A DNA stretch of 64,000 bases, taken from positions 35,447,210 to 35,511,209 of the forward strand of contig NC_030821.1 in assembly GCF_001704415.2 (NCBI RefSeq), read 5' to 3'. Position 1 is the stretch's first letter; the number at the start of each line of letters is the position of its first letter. Both the position numbers and the translations under genes were made by a program. A model generated the notes under the pieces. That model had not been told where the DNA came from. It worked only from the letters and a program-made list of their open reading frames with translations, and made no database searches. This DNA is from Capra hircus. Lineage: Eukaryota; Chordata; Mammalia; Artiodactyla; Bovidae. This document shows, piece by piece, positions 54,840 through 64,000 of the stretch.

Positions 54840-54965
54840 GTTTCAATGATTATATTTCCCCATCTAGAATGTGAGCCATAAGAGGTCAGAGACTTGTGCC
54901 TGACACACTCTGAGTGCCCAAAACTCTTCTGTTAAAGTGATGGATTGATTAATTAATTAGTAAGT
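54840..54965 (+). mobile_element. L2 LINE 3' fragment (probable)
   Basis: CCATCTAGAATGTGAGCCAT followed by AAGAGGTCAGAGACTTGTGC is the L2 3' pattern in plus orientation. Short and diverged. Confidence 0.55.
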
Positions 54966-55019
54966 GAATAAAAGGATCAACTCATACTGAAAAAGTTGTA
55001 GCTGACAATGGTGGGAAGT

Positions 55020-55370
55020 AGTATGTTTGTACAATGGAAATATTCTGGCTCTTGGAGTTAGAACTGAATTCAAATTCCAGGCTTATCTTCCCAATGTTGG
55101 TTTTAATATATGCGAGAAGAAACAATATTTATCTGACTAAATTGTGAGAATTTAATGAGTTAACAAACATTAAATGCTGGGCATATTTAATGATTATAAA
55201 GTGCCTGGTTCTTTCTAATGGGTCAGTAATGCTACTTCCCCACCTTTCTATCTCAGATCATTATTTTTAAAGTGGGGATAATTATGTCTATTTCATAATA
55301 GAGATGTAGAGTTAAGCTGCCTCAGAAAGTTCCTTAAATAGTGTTTAACAAACATTCTCTCTTTTCTTAC
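55020..55370 (+). mobile_element. MIR SINE, fragmentary
   Basis: MIR-like order across a loose region: GCTCTTGGAGTTAGAACTGA, ATTCAAATTCCAGGCTTATC, GAGAATTTAATGAGTTAACA, and further on AAAGTGGGGATAATTATGTC. It may be two overlapping old copies. Confidence 0.5.
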
Positions 55371-55634
55371 ATTTTCTCAGTTTCATTTGGAGGCTAATGG
55401 GTGGGGCTGGGAAAAAGAAGAAAGTGAATTAGCTCTTGTTAAGGGTTTCAGTGCATGTGTTCCTCAGTCATGAACCCAACAGCCTCCTAGAAAAGCAATG
55501 TGTGACACAGACTGCTTGTGCCCTAATGTTTATGCTTCTCTTTTCTTTAAGTCTAGAATCCCTGGGTTTTAATACATGAATGCTCATATTACATTTCCCA
55601 ACCTCTCTTGCTGCTAGCTGTGTCCATATGACTG

Positions 55635-55912
55635 CTGCTGCTGCTGCTGCTGCTGCTGCTAAGTCGCTTCAGTCTGTCTGACTCTGTGCGACCCCATAGA
55701 TGGCAGCCCACCAGGCTCCCCTGTCCCTGGGATTCTCCAGGCAAGAACACTGGAGTGGGTTGCCATTTCCTTCTCCAATGCATGCATGCATGCTAAGTCT
55801 CTTCAGTCGTGTCCAACTCTGCGCGATCCCATGGACAGCAGCCCACCAGGCTCCCCCATCCACGGGACTCTCCGGGCAAGAATCCTGGAGTGGGGTGCCA
55901 TTTCCTTCTCTA
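55635..55912 (-). mobile_element. BOV-A2 SINE with (CTG)9-10 and TSD
   Basis: Minus orientation. The CTG array spans 55632-55660 (29 bases). The two units are joined not by the usual linker but by ATGCATGCATGCATGC (55780-55795). The 11-bp duplication CCATRTGACTG lies at 55624-55634 and 55913-55923 with one difference. Confidence 0.95.
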
Positions 55913-56098
55913 CCATGTGACTGAGTTCTAGCCAATGGAATATGAGCAATAATGACTAATGCACTTCTAGGTCCTGCCTTCACAGGAAAGGGATGTGAGT
56001 CCCCTCTTCGTTCTTCCTCACTCCCCATTATGAGACTCAAACATAGCAGTGACATTATGGACAAGGACACTACCCTCTAGAAAGCAGACAAGAAGCTT

Positions 56099-56202
56099 AA
56101 ATCTCTGAACCCTGGAGAAACCATGCCAGACCCCAAATACTTATGTTCTTAAATCTCTGAACCCTGGAGAAACCACGCCAGACCCCAAATACTTATGTTC
56201 AG
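56099..56202. repeat. 52-bp tandem duplication
   Basis: Two head-to-tail units, 56099-56150 and 56151-56202. They match except T/C at 56123 versus 56175 and the last two bases. Each contains CTGAACCCTGGAGAAACCA. It lies inside the old LTR-like repeat and looks recent. Confidence 0.95.
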
Positions 56203-56275
56203 TCATCTGAGAGAGAAATAACATCTTTCTTGTTTAAACCACTGATATTCTAGGTCTTTGTTTTTTCATAGTTGC

Positions 56276-56584
56276 AGATGAAAATAAATTTGATCGAATA
56301 TGGGAGGTGTTAGGAGATCTCTGAATATCCAAGCTTTGTTAATGAAAAACCCTCACTTTAGGATTTCCAGCCTCCCTGAAGTGTTCCCAGCCACCAAAAA
56401 AGGCTGATCTTGGCTGAGGCCAAAGGTATACCCTCTTACTAACTTATCTATCTAGATCTAAAGTTCCTAGCTGCATCATGTGCAACCAATCAGAATCTAG
56501 TCTGGTCTTGAAAGTCCCTTCCAAGGTTAACCTTGTTCAGGAAGCCCTCCTCGATGAATGGAGTTCTCCAGGATCATTTCCTTG
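56276..56584. other. Unassigned sequence
   Basis: About 310 bp with no recognised repeat. Confidence 0.45.
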
Positions 56585-56593
56585 TCTGAACTC

Positions 56594-56863
56594 ATGCTGC
56601 TGCTAAGTCACTTCAGTCGTGTCCGACTCTGTGCGAACCCATAGACGGGAGCCCACCAGGCTTTCCCGTCCCTGGGATTCTCCAGGCAAGAACACTGGAG
56701 TGGGTTGCCATTTCCTTCTCCAATGCAAGAAAGTGAAAAGTGAAAGTGAAGTCGCTCAGTCATGTCTGACTCTAGCGACCCCATGGACTGCAGCCTACCA
56801 GGCTCCTCCATCCACGGGATTTTCCAGGCAAGAGTACTGGAGTGGGATGCCATTGCCTTCTCC
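56594..56863 (-). mobile_element. BOV-A2 SINE with 9-bp TSD
   Basis: Full dimer in minus orientation: ATGCTGCTGCTAAGTCACTT, linker AAAGTGAAAAGTGAAAGTGA, and end ATGCCATTGCCTTCTCC. The duplication TCTGAACTC is perfect at 56585-56593 and 56864-56872. Confidence 0.96.
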
Positions 56864-56872
56864 TCTGAACTC

Positions 56873-57354
56873 CATAGCCACTGGCTATACCACCTGCCGT
56901 TGTGTTCTAATCTCACATTGTTTTCTAGCACACGAGTTTTCATTTTTTGAATGCCTTTCCTCTTTATCTTAACAGCAAACTCAGTAACAGCAAGAATCAT
57001 ATTTTAGATATTTTAATCATATTTTTGTATCCCTGCTTTTGAAAGCAATCTTTAACCATGAAGCATCATGCTCTGAACTCTCAAAACACTTGCAGACTTA
57101 GTGATTTGTTTATACGTCTTTCTAAACTGGGATGTCCTCAAGGGCAAAAAAGAACGTGCCACAATAACTTCTGGTATCTGATTCATGCATGTTCCTCAGT
57201 TATGCTTACTGATAGTTAAAGGAATCTTGGTAGCTGCTAACATCTAGAATAATGCCTTGCACTTAATGCCTAGATGGCTCTAGACTAACGAACTAATGCG
57301 AGTATTGTCAAGTGGGAAGTTGTTTGATCCTTAGACTTGGTATTTATATAAGTT
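56873..57354. other. Unassigned sequence
   Basis: About 480 bp. Nothing recognised. Confidence 0.45.
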
Positions 57355-57830
57355 AAGCTAATTTCAATTGCAAGGAATAGAGGTTTGACACACATGTAAA
57401 AAGGAATTTTAGTGTCTATAACAAGGGAGTCAAATGAGTGACTTCAAATGTTACCGGACACAGAGGTTCAAAATAAGTCATCAGGGTTCAGTCTCTTCCT
57501 CTCCGTGTTTCAGGTATGTCTTCTGTATTATCTCTTCTATTTCCAGAAGCCCAAGATCTAGTTCAGCAACCCTGGCAGCCTAACAGAAGACACGTTCCCT
57601 GATACCTATGTCAAAAGGGAATCAGAGTGCTCTGAGTGGATCCATTCTTAAATCACTATGACCCAAAGGTATGGGTATTCTACTGGACATATCTAGGTCA
57701 CATGCCCAACACTGTAACTAGAGGGGAGAGCCAGATGAGTTAGCCTCACTCAGCCTCCAGAGAAAAGAAGAGTTCTATTACCAGGAGAAGGGGGAAAGAA
57801 TAGAATATAGACAAGCCAGCAGATTAGTCT
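57355..57830 (+). mobile_element. Ancient interspersed repeat, family not fixed
   Basis: Segments such as TTGCAAGGAATAGAGGTTTG, AGTCATCAGGGTTCAGTCTC, TCTAGGTCACATGCCCAACA and TTACCAGGAGAAGGGGGAAA recall a dispersed old mammalian repeat. I cannot assign a name. Confidence 0.4.
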
Positions 57831-58624
57831 GTCCTCATCCTACAGTTGGTACCGCCTCCTCAGTTCAGTCTGCTCAATGCTTTTGGCTGAAATTCACACC
57901 ATTCTGTATTTCTTCTCACCATCTATTTGTTACCATTATTATCCTGCAGTCACCTTAAAATATTTCTTCAGCATCTCCCTTTGCCCCAGCCCCACACCAT
58001 CAAAGTGTGGTTAGGAATTTACCAAACAGGAAAAGAGTTGGCATCCCAAGATTTTGGAAGCTGCTTTGCCTCCTGACTCCCTCAAACCTACAGTCTGGAC
58101 TAATTGAAGCAAGTCCCTGGGGATATCACACAAAGGGACTCTGCTTTGAGTCATTCTTTTCTGGCAGGAAGGAAATTTAGTTTGACCTTATTGACTGACC
58201 CCATCAGACTGCCAAGAAAGCACTTGGTAATTACCCTAATCAAGCAATTTGTGTTTTTATTGAGATCAGAGTCATTGTCTAAAATCTTCGTAACTGCTGG
58301 ATTGCTCCACCCATGCTGAAAGGATGGAATCCTGAATGATACAAGAATATTAAGGTCTCTGTGCTCTTTGTTTGTCAAATTTTTCAGCAGTCGTTGAATG
58401 CAGTTGATTCCCAGGAGGAGAAAAAGCCATTTAAGTTTGCACATTAATTGGTTTAAAAATGAATTCTAGATATACTTCTGCCCCAAAGTCACCCCCACCC
58501 TTTCCATGCCCTTGCCACCATGAATTCTTTGAAATCTCAACCCAAGCCAGACTCTCTAGCAATTTCTAGGGTTAACTTTAACTTTCCTAGGATTTCATTT
58601 CACTACTAATATGGACATAACTTT
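57831..58624. other. Unassigned, possible conserved noncoding patch
   Basis: No repeat is recognised. 58100-58450 contains the palindrome GGTAATTACC (58226-58235) next to CTAATCAAGCAATTTG, a dense group of homeodomain-type TAAT motifs. Whether it is conserved cannot be seen from one sequence. Confidence 0.3.
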
Positions 58625-58830
58625 ACAGCTTGCAAATTGCTTTTCTCCAACATTTTGTATGAGTGTCACAATAGCAATGAGATATAAATAATACCATGGT
58701 GCCCAAGAGTTGAGGAGACTGAGGCTCAAAAAATATTATATAATAGGTTAGGGTCACAAGGCTAGTAAGTGGCTGAGCCAGATCTCAAACTCGGGTCTTT
58801 TCATTACAAACCCATTGATTTTCTCCCCAT
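58625..58830 (-). mobile_element. MIR SINE (ancient)
   Basis: Minus orientation: GAGGAGACTGAGGCTCAAAA, GGGTCACAAGGCTAGTAAGT, GGCTGAGCCAGATCTCAAAC and TCGGGTCTTTTCATTAC. Good MIR order. Confidence 0.85.
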
Positions 58831-59129
58831 AACACACTGCCTCTAATTACTTTCCATTTGATGATCTTCACTCCCCAGTAAGTCAACAATCTTCCTGAAG
58901 ATTGGAGCTTTAAGCTGCTGGGTTTTATGTGCAGGAAGGTTAGCATAGCACTGTGTGTGGAACTGATACTCCAAAACAACTTGTTGGCTTAGGAAATAGT
59001 CGTTTGGCTGCTGTTGGTTCATTTTAGGAATTCAGGCTTGCAGGCAGAGTGGCACACACACAGACAGGCTATATGCTCACTAGCCATCTAGAGACCATAC
59101 AAATAATAGTGGTTAGAATTGCTCGTTCA

Positions 59130-59275
59130 CAAATCCATTCATTCAAGTGATTCTTGCATTCTGTTTTCTGTGTACCAGGCAGAGTGATGGGTGCCAGTTA
59201 TAGACTGGTAAACACAAGACACAATCCCAGACCCAGGGAGCCTACACTTCTATGAAAGTCTTGGAATCAGTTAGG
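59130..59275 (-). mobile_element. L2 LINE 3' end
   Basis: Minus orientation: TCATTCAAGTGATTCTTGCA, TGTACCAGGCAGAGTGATGG, CAGACCCAGGGAGCCTACAC and TTCTATGAAAGTC. The stretch before it (58835-59129) shows nothing recognised. Confidence 0.7.
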
Positions 59276-59304
59276 TACAATCCTATGATGAGCTCTTCAC
59301 TGTT

Positions 59305-59885
59305 CTCATCTATATTGGTTTTCTATTAATAAAGAACCAACCATCACACTCTTGGCAGCTTAAAACAACACCCACTGACTAATTCACAGTTCTGGATCTC
59401 AGAAAACTGGGCAGACTCAACTGAGTTCTCTGCCGAAGGTTTTACCGAGGCCAAAATCAAGGTGCCAGCCAGGCTGAGCTAAGACTTTGGGGAAGAATCC
59501 CCTTGGAGCTCTTTTATGGATAGGGAGATTTAGTTTTTTTTGTGGTTATAGGGTCGAGGTCCTTGTTGTCTTGCTGGCTATCAACTGGGTGTTGCTCTTA
59601 GCTGCCTAAGGCCACTCTCAGAATTTTCCATATGACCATATGCATCCAAATCTCTGATTTCCTCTTTTGCCACCAGCTGGGGAAAACTTTCTGCTTTTAA
59701 AGGGTTCATGTGATTAGGCCTGTCCCACTAGGTCTCCTTTGCTTACAGTCAGCTGTGCCATGGAACATAACCTCCTCATGAAGTAATATGTCTTCATATA
59801 CATAGGGTCCACCCAGACACAGAGGAGGAGACTACACAAAGGAATTGATCACTGGGTGTCATCTTAGAACCTGCCTACCACTCTC
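59305..59885 (-). mobile_element. MaLR-type (MLT1-like) LTR, long
   Basis: Minus orientation: TTGGTTTTCTATTAATAAAG, GGCAGCTTAAAACAACACCC, AATTCACAGTTCTGGATCTC, TCAAGGTGCCAGCCAGGCTG, GGAGGAGACTACACAAAGGA and a terminal GGGTGTCATCTTAGAACCTG CCTACCAC. A nearly complete solo LTR. Confidence 0.75.
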
Positions 59886-59964
59886 CCCTCCCAAACTTGG
59901 GAATTCATAAACTTCATAAGCTTTTGACATAGCCTAACAAGCCTCCTTTGCCTGCTCTGTCTCA

Positions 59965-60345
59965 TCCAGGTTCAACCACACAACATATCTCTGTACCTTT
60001 GCACGTGCCAGTACCTCTGCTTGGAATGCTTCCCCTGATTCTAACTCTTCCAACAAAACCCTCCTCACCCTTAAAGACTCAAAGTCTTGAAGACCGTCTG
60101 AAAGAGTCTTCTCAGTACCCAGGCAGTCACTGATCAATGATGAATACTCTCTTCTCTGTGCTGGTGTGGGATTTTGTCCATCCCACTCTATAGAACCTCA
60201 TCCATACTATCACAGTCTTAGTCATCAACTGTGAGGTCTCTGACAGCAGAGTTTATGTTTCATTCCTCTTTGCTTTCCCAGGGCCTCCCACAGATCTTGG
60301 CACATAGTAAGTGCCTGGTAAATGTTTGCAGAATTGAATTGATCC
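59965..60345 (+). mobile_element. L2 LINE 3' end
   Basis: Plus orientation, rather complete: ACCTCTGCTTGGAATGCTTC CCC, TTCCAACAAAACCCTCCTCA, a CTGTGAGGTCTCTGACAGCA block, GGCACATAGTAAGTGCCTGG TAAATG and a terminal TTTGCAGAATTGAATTGA. Open frames here are shadows of the repeat. Confidence 0.85.
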
Positions 60346-60392
60346 AGATCTATCCACTGTTGTGGGGACTCATGATTGGAAGAGCAGTACAG

Positions 60393-60435
60393 GCTTTCCT
60401 GATGGCTCAGTGGTAAAGAGTTCACCTATCAAAGC
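60393..60435 (+). mobile_element. 43-bp Bov-tA head-only insertion with TSD
   Basis: GCTTTCCTGATGGCTCAGTG followed by GTAAAGAGTTCACCTATCAA is the start of the Bov-tA tRNA head. It is flanked by 16-bp near-duplicates TGGAAGAGCAGTACAG (60377-60392) and TGGACGAGCAATACAG (60436-60451). No core or A-tail is present. Confidence 0.7.
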
Positions 60436-60451
60436 TGGACGAGCAATACAG

Positions 60452-62082
60452 ACTTGAAACCTAGTTTCAGTATGAAGTAAAACATTTGGAATTTTTACCT
60501 CCCTTGCACACATTCACACATGTTCTGTTTGTTGCACCCCAGTTTGCCACTGGGGAACCACCACAACTCTTACTTTCATTCAAAGCTGTTCATATACAAA
60601 TGACCCCATTACCCCTATCAGGGATGGACTCATCTGTGACACACGCTTCGCTGATAAGGGGCACCATGACCGGTTCCAAGATGTACACATAGCAATTTAA
60701 CCAGTGAGAGTCCTCTACGCTAAAGCCTTTGAGCAAGGGGTTCCCTCTGTACATTGGACTTGTGGAAGCTAGTAGAATAAAGGCTCAGAGCCACTAGTGA
60801 CTTTTTCTGCCGCCTTCTGGCGGAAACCTCTCACATAAAGAATAACAGAAAAATGTAAACCTGAGATGACAATAGAGACATACAGAGACCCGAAGACATC
60901 ATGTACTTCTGGAGAGAGCCACATCCAGAGCTTGTCATCATCTGAATTTACCAACAAACAAAATCTCTTCTGACTTAAATTTTTACTGACACAAACAATT
61001 TACTTATTCATTATGGCTGGATTTGTGTCATTAATCCTAACCAAGGAAAACAAAACAAACAAAAGCCAAGAAAAGTGTGAAAAATGCAGGGTGTAATCCC
61101 GGGTTATGGAAGAAATTTTAAAATAACAGGGTCTTGGACCTCTTAGCTTATGATTAGTGTTCCTAAAAACCAGACAAATGGGGCCATCAGACCATGCAGC
61201 CACTCAAGAAGCAGCACTCTCCACACTGACTTGCTGGGCCCTTTGCGCCCTGTTTTGGAATCAAGAGACCAAGGGCCTTGGGGCTGATACTGAGACAGGT
61301 GATGGGACAGAGAGTAATTACTGTCCATAACCTTCAGAATCAGTAGTCTATATCTTGTGGCCAAGATTTTCTGAGGGACACCAGGTGTGCAATTTGTGAG
61401 CAAATGACAATCAATGTGACTATTGATTGCTTTGACCAGTTTATTATGAGGCTGTAATTTCTTGGCCCCAGGATGTCTCCCCCACTGCCCACACTGCCCA
61501 CACTGGAAGTCTCCCCCAGGATCTCATTTGTCTGCCCTCCAGACATCTCTGGAGAAGAACCTCTCCTCTCCTCCTTCCCCACGTCCCTCTCCAGGCCTCT
61601 AGCCTCTCCATAGCTATGTCACAAGATTTCCAAGGAGCTTTTAGCTTACTGCAGAATCAGTTCCTCCTCAGAGCCTTCTACCACCCTCATCATTACCTCA
61701 GGGTGTTGGAACTTCGCTGTGAGCTGCTGACAGATCGTTAAAGATCCCAGCTGTTCCGGGTCTATAACAATCCTTTCAACTGGGTCTCCTTCCAGGAACA
61801 GCTGCAAAAGCTCCAGAAAGGAAGGGAGGAGACACTTTTAACATGATAACAAATCTGTAGGGAGTGACCAGTTTACCCAGAAAGCTGTGATGCAGATGTA
61901 CCCAGCCAGCAACTCTCCCCACCCTCCGGGAGAGAAGTACAAGGATGCTTTGCCTCTATGTGAAAACTTTTCATAACCAGTGGAATGAGATCAAGAATCC
62001 CCACCCCTGGCCCCAGGAGAAGAGTTTGGAAAAACTTCTAGCCTTCCCCATAATGATGTACTACACAAAAGACCTGCCAGTG
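60452..62082. other. Unassigned block, partly coding-like
   Basis: About 1.6 kb with no repeat I can name. At 61615 an ATG opens a 41-codon frame (MSQDFQGAFSLLQNQFLLRA start) that stops at 61738; a second stop-free stretch follows in the same frame (LFRVYNNPFNWVSFQEQLQK). 61945-62295 is open for 116 codons but runs into the LTR at 62087. These might be remains of an old gene or retroelement. I do not recognise the protein and do not call a gene. Confidence 0.3.
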
Positions 62083-62086
62083 GTTA

Positions 62087-62557
62087 TGTTAGGGGAAACA
62101 TTGATTGAAACCACCCCCCTCTGGCCATGCACCATAACTTGCATGGGTTATTTTATGACAGGAGGTCTGGTAAGGAACTCAGAACTAACAAACCATCACC
62201 AACCGAAAGAATTCGAGAAAGGTCAAAGGGAAATGCCACATGTTCTACCAAACTTCCAGAATCCACCTCTCTGGAATCCCATCTTGGCTGAATGATGTGG
62301 GCACCACTAGGAAGGACCCCGAGTCAGAGTGATTAGTCAGAGACAACCTGAAAACTAATCCTATCACCATAAAACCTGGGACTGAGAGCCTTGTGGCAGA
62401 GCAGTCCTCCTGGGTTCCCTCACCCTTTTGCTCTCCATCCAGGCACCCTCTTCCCAACAGAGGGTGTCAGCACGTGTGTCTCCTCAGATAAGTCATTTCT
62501 GAGTGTTAGACAAGGGCCCCCTCTTAGGCCCTAGAAGGGGTCCCCCTTCCTGCAACA
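62087..62557 (+). mobile_element. ERV1-type solo LTR (MER41-like) with 4-bp TSD
   Basis: 471 bp from TGTTAGGGGAAACATTGATT to CCCCCTTCCTGCAACA, so it has the TG..CA ends of a retroviral LTR. GTTA is duplicated at 62083-62086 and 62558-62561, the 4-bp target size of class I endogenous retroviruses. The body resembles the MER41-like LTRs of ruminants. No AATAAA signal is visible where CTTCCCAACAGAGGGTGTCA stands. There is no internal region, so the provirus was reduced to one LTR by recombination. Confidence 0.82.
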
Positions 62558-62675
62558 GTTACAAACTTCATTATCTTGTACACCCACACGAGTATTTTGT
62601 GCTCATTTATACCAAATTAACAACGTGCTAGAAGGACTAGTGGCTGGTAGTTTGGTCACATACAGACACTGGGCA

Positions 62676-62885
62676 CTTCCCTGGCAGCTCAGATGGTAAA
62701 GAATCCGCCTGCAGTGCGGGAGATACAGGTTCGATCCCTGCGTTGGGAAGGTCCCCTGGCAAAGAGCATGGCAACTCACTCCAGTATTCTTGCCTGGAGA
62801 ATCCCATGGATAGAGGAGCCTGGAGGGTTATAGTCCATGGGTCACAGAGTCAGACATGATTGCATGACTAAGCACAAGCATGGGG
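62676..62885 (+). mobile_element. Bov-tA SINE with 9-bp TSD
   Basis: Plus orientation: CTTCCCTGGCAGCTCAGATG, CAGGTTCGATCCCTGCGTTG, GGAGAATCCCATGGATAGAG and AGTCAGACATGATTGCATGA. The duplication CACTGGGCA is perfect at 62667-62675 and 62886-62894. Confidence 0.96.
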
Positions 62886-62919
62886 CACTGGGCAAAGTGC
62901 CCAACATGCATTTTCTTAG

Positions 62920-63065
62920 GTATACTCATAGCAAGTAAACCAAGGCACAAATAAATTAAATAACTTGCCCGTTTGCACAACTCAGAAGTAGGAGAGCCAA
63001 AATTTGAACTCAGGTCCATCTGACACCAGAACTTATGCTCTGAACTTCTACCTTGGTCTGCTGCC
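62920..63065 (-). mobile_element. MIR SINE (ancient)
   Basis: Minus orientation: AAATAACTTGCCCGTTTGCA, CAACTCAGAAGTAGGAGAGC, CAAAATTTGAACTCAGGTCC and GACACCAGAACTTATGCTCT. Confidence 0.82.
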
Positions 63066-64000
63066 TGCAGGGCAAAATGGAATCCCAGCAGTTCCATGAT
63101 TGTTGCAGAGCCTGGCAATTAGTAGGAACTCACTAAAGGTGATTGAATGATTTTTTTTAAAAATGAATACTGATTCACACCACTACGCTATTTCACACGT
63201 TGCTATCTCTTCTTGAAACACTCTTCACTCAAAACTGCTTTGTCTACCTGGAAAACACTGACTGATTCAAGACTTACCTTAGTCATTACATACAGTATGA
63301 AAAGACTTTACAGAACAGCCCCCTTCTTGCATCTAGTGGACAGGCTTAATCATTTCTCAATCATTTCCTCCATTTTAGAATATCTTTTAATGCACAATTC
63401 TTTTATGTAGCAAAGATTTTAATTATCATTCTCTCCCTACCCTACGAAAGCTAGGCAAGATTGTATTGAACTTCCCATTTCTGTGGCTTCAAGAAGTGCC
63501 CCTTCAATATGTCTGCATATGATCAGGCCACTCATGATGACTTTTCTCCTGCTCTCTGAACATCCTCACTTGACCTGCCTCTGCCTCACCCATACCCTAC
63601 TCACACGACTGATCTTTCCTCTTAATCACAGAGCCTAATCAGCAAATGTCTATATACCTGCCCCTAGTCCCAGCTAATGATTGTCCTAATATTTATATCA
63701 GAACATCCCCACCAGACTAGCTTATCAAAAGGGCAGTGAGGGGCTTGCTCCTCTGCTGGTTTCCCTGGTAACCAATGAGCCAACCTGACTTCAATTCCCC
63801 CTGTCACTGGAAACCCCTCTCTCCACCTCCCAGCATACCCCAGTGAAGACTGCGGCCATGTCTTCATGTCCTGCCCGCCATCTACTGCATACAGCAGGAT
63901 ATCACTCCAGGACCTTTCTTCAAACGTATAAATCTCCCTATCCCTTAAGGCATCTATGTCTCTATTGCTGACTCCAGGCTGTTTATTTTTTTTTTGGACT
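63066..64000. other. Unassigned end of window, possible L2 and LTR pieces
   Basis: 63180-63430 has a faint L2-like order (TTGAAACACTCTTCACTC, GATTCAAGACTTACCTTAG). 63590-64000 looks LTR-like, with a promoter-like GTATAAATCTCCC at 63926 and a CTGACTCCAGGCTGTTTATT end region, and would run off the window. Both are too weak to name. Confidence 0.3.

Larger units (their letters stand above)
55565..56275 (+). mobile_element. Old LTR-like interspersed repeat with nested SINE and tandem duplication
   Basis: CCCAACCTCTCTTGCTGCTA, GTGTCCATATGACTG, then after a SINE GTTCTAGCCAATGGAATATG and, near the end, CATCTTTCTTGTTTAAACCA CTGATATTC. This is the layout of an ancient mammalian repeat whose family I cannot fix (LTR-like 3' end). 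It holds the BOV-A2 at 55635 and a 52-bp tandem duplication at 56099. Confidence 0.55.

Noticed and set aside
55632..55660. Coding CTG (leucine/alanine/serine) repeat of a gene
   Set aside because: It is the normal trinucleotide end of a BOV-A2 element.
61945..62295. 116-codon frame as an intact small gene
   Set aside because: Its second half runs through the retroviral-type LTR beginning at 62087, so the frame joins two unrelated sequences.

Overview
The window looks like nuclear DNA of a bovid ruminant (cattle, bison, sheep or goat type). It is full of elements restricted to ruminants or their close relatives: RTE-type BovB LINEs, tRNA-headed Bov-tA SINEs, dimeric BOV-A2 SINEs with CTG tracts, ruminant L1 3' ends, and CHR-like SINEs. 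Beneath them lies an older mammalian layer of MIR, L2, old L1 and MaLR/ERVL-type LTR fragments. I find no bacterial or viral genome, no rRNA or tRNA gene, no CRISPR array, and no host protein-coding exon that I can defend. The window reads as intergenic or deep intronic sequence. All long reading frames belong to decayed BovB or L1 ORF2.

Layout. 1-6.4 kb: mostly unassigned sequence with three Bov-tA, a MIR and an L2. 6.4-9.3 kb: a long minus-strand BovB with an internal deletion. 9.3-17.3 kb: unassigned sequence, L2, MIR, a MaLR LTR, and an old L1 carrying two later insertions. 17.3-20.2 kb: a MaLR LTR and two BovB copies facing tail to tail. 20.5-31.2 kb: dense SINE territory with several nested insertions and clear target-site duplications. 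32-39 kb: one old L1 broken into four pieces by a BovB, a rearranged BovB cluster (inverted-sense-inverted) and a Bov-tA. 39-42.7 kb: quiet. 43-44.9 kb: LTR within LTR, both with SINEs. 45.2-48.5 kb: a near-full-length BovB with a perfect 10-bp target-site duplication. 48.66-50.38 kb: a ruminant L1 with a twin-priming inversion and a 12-bp duplication. 50.4-64 kb: older repeats, four SINEs of usual length (two Bov-tA, two BOV-A2), one CHR-like SINE, a 43-bp SINE head, and an ERV1-type solo LTR with a 4-bp duplication.

There is no operon or pathway here. The functional logic is retrotransposition: BovB and L1 ORF2 proteins (endonuclease plus reverse transcriptase) act in cis, and SINEs borrow such machinery. 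The points worth a second look are insertion-mechanism fossils: 5' inversions in both L1 and BovB, a 33-bp target duplication, an almost pure poly(A) insertion, SINE head-only insertions, an inverted copy of target DNA at a BovB junction, and two large BovB inverted repeats. I did not find a convincing new biological system. Family names were assigned by eye from memory of consensus sequences. Boundaries are good to a few bases where target-site duplications are given and to about 10-30 bases elsewhere.
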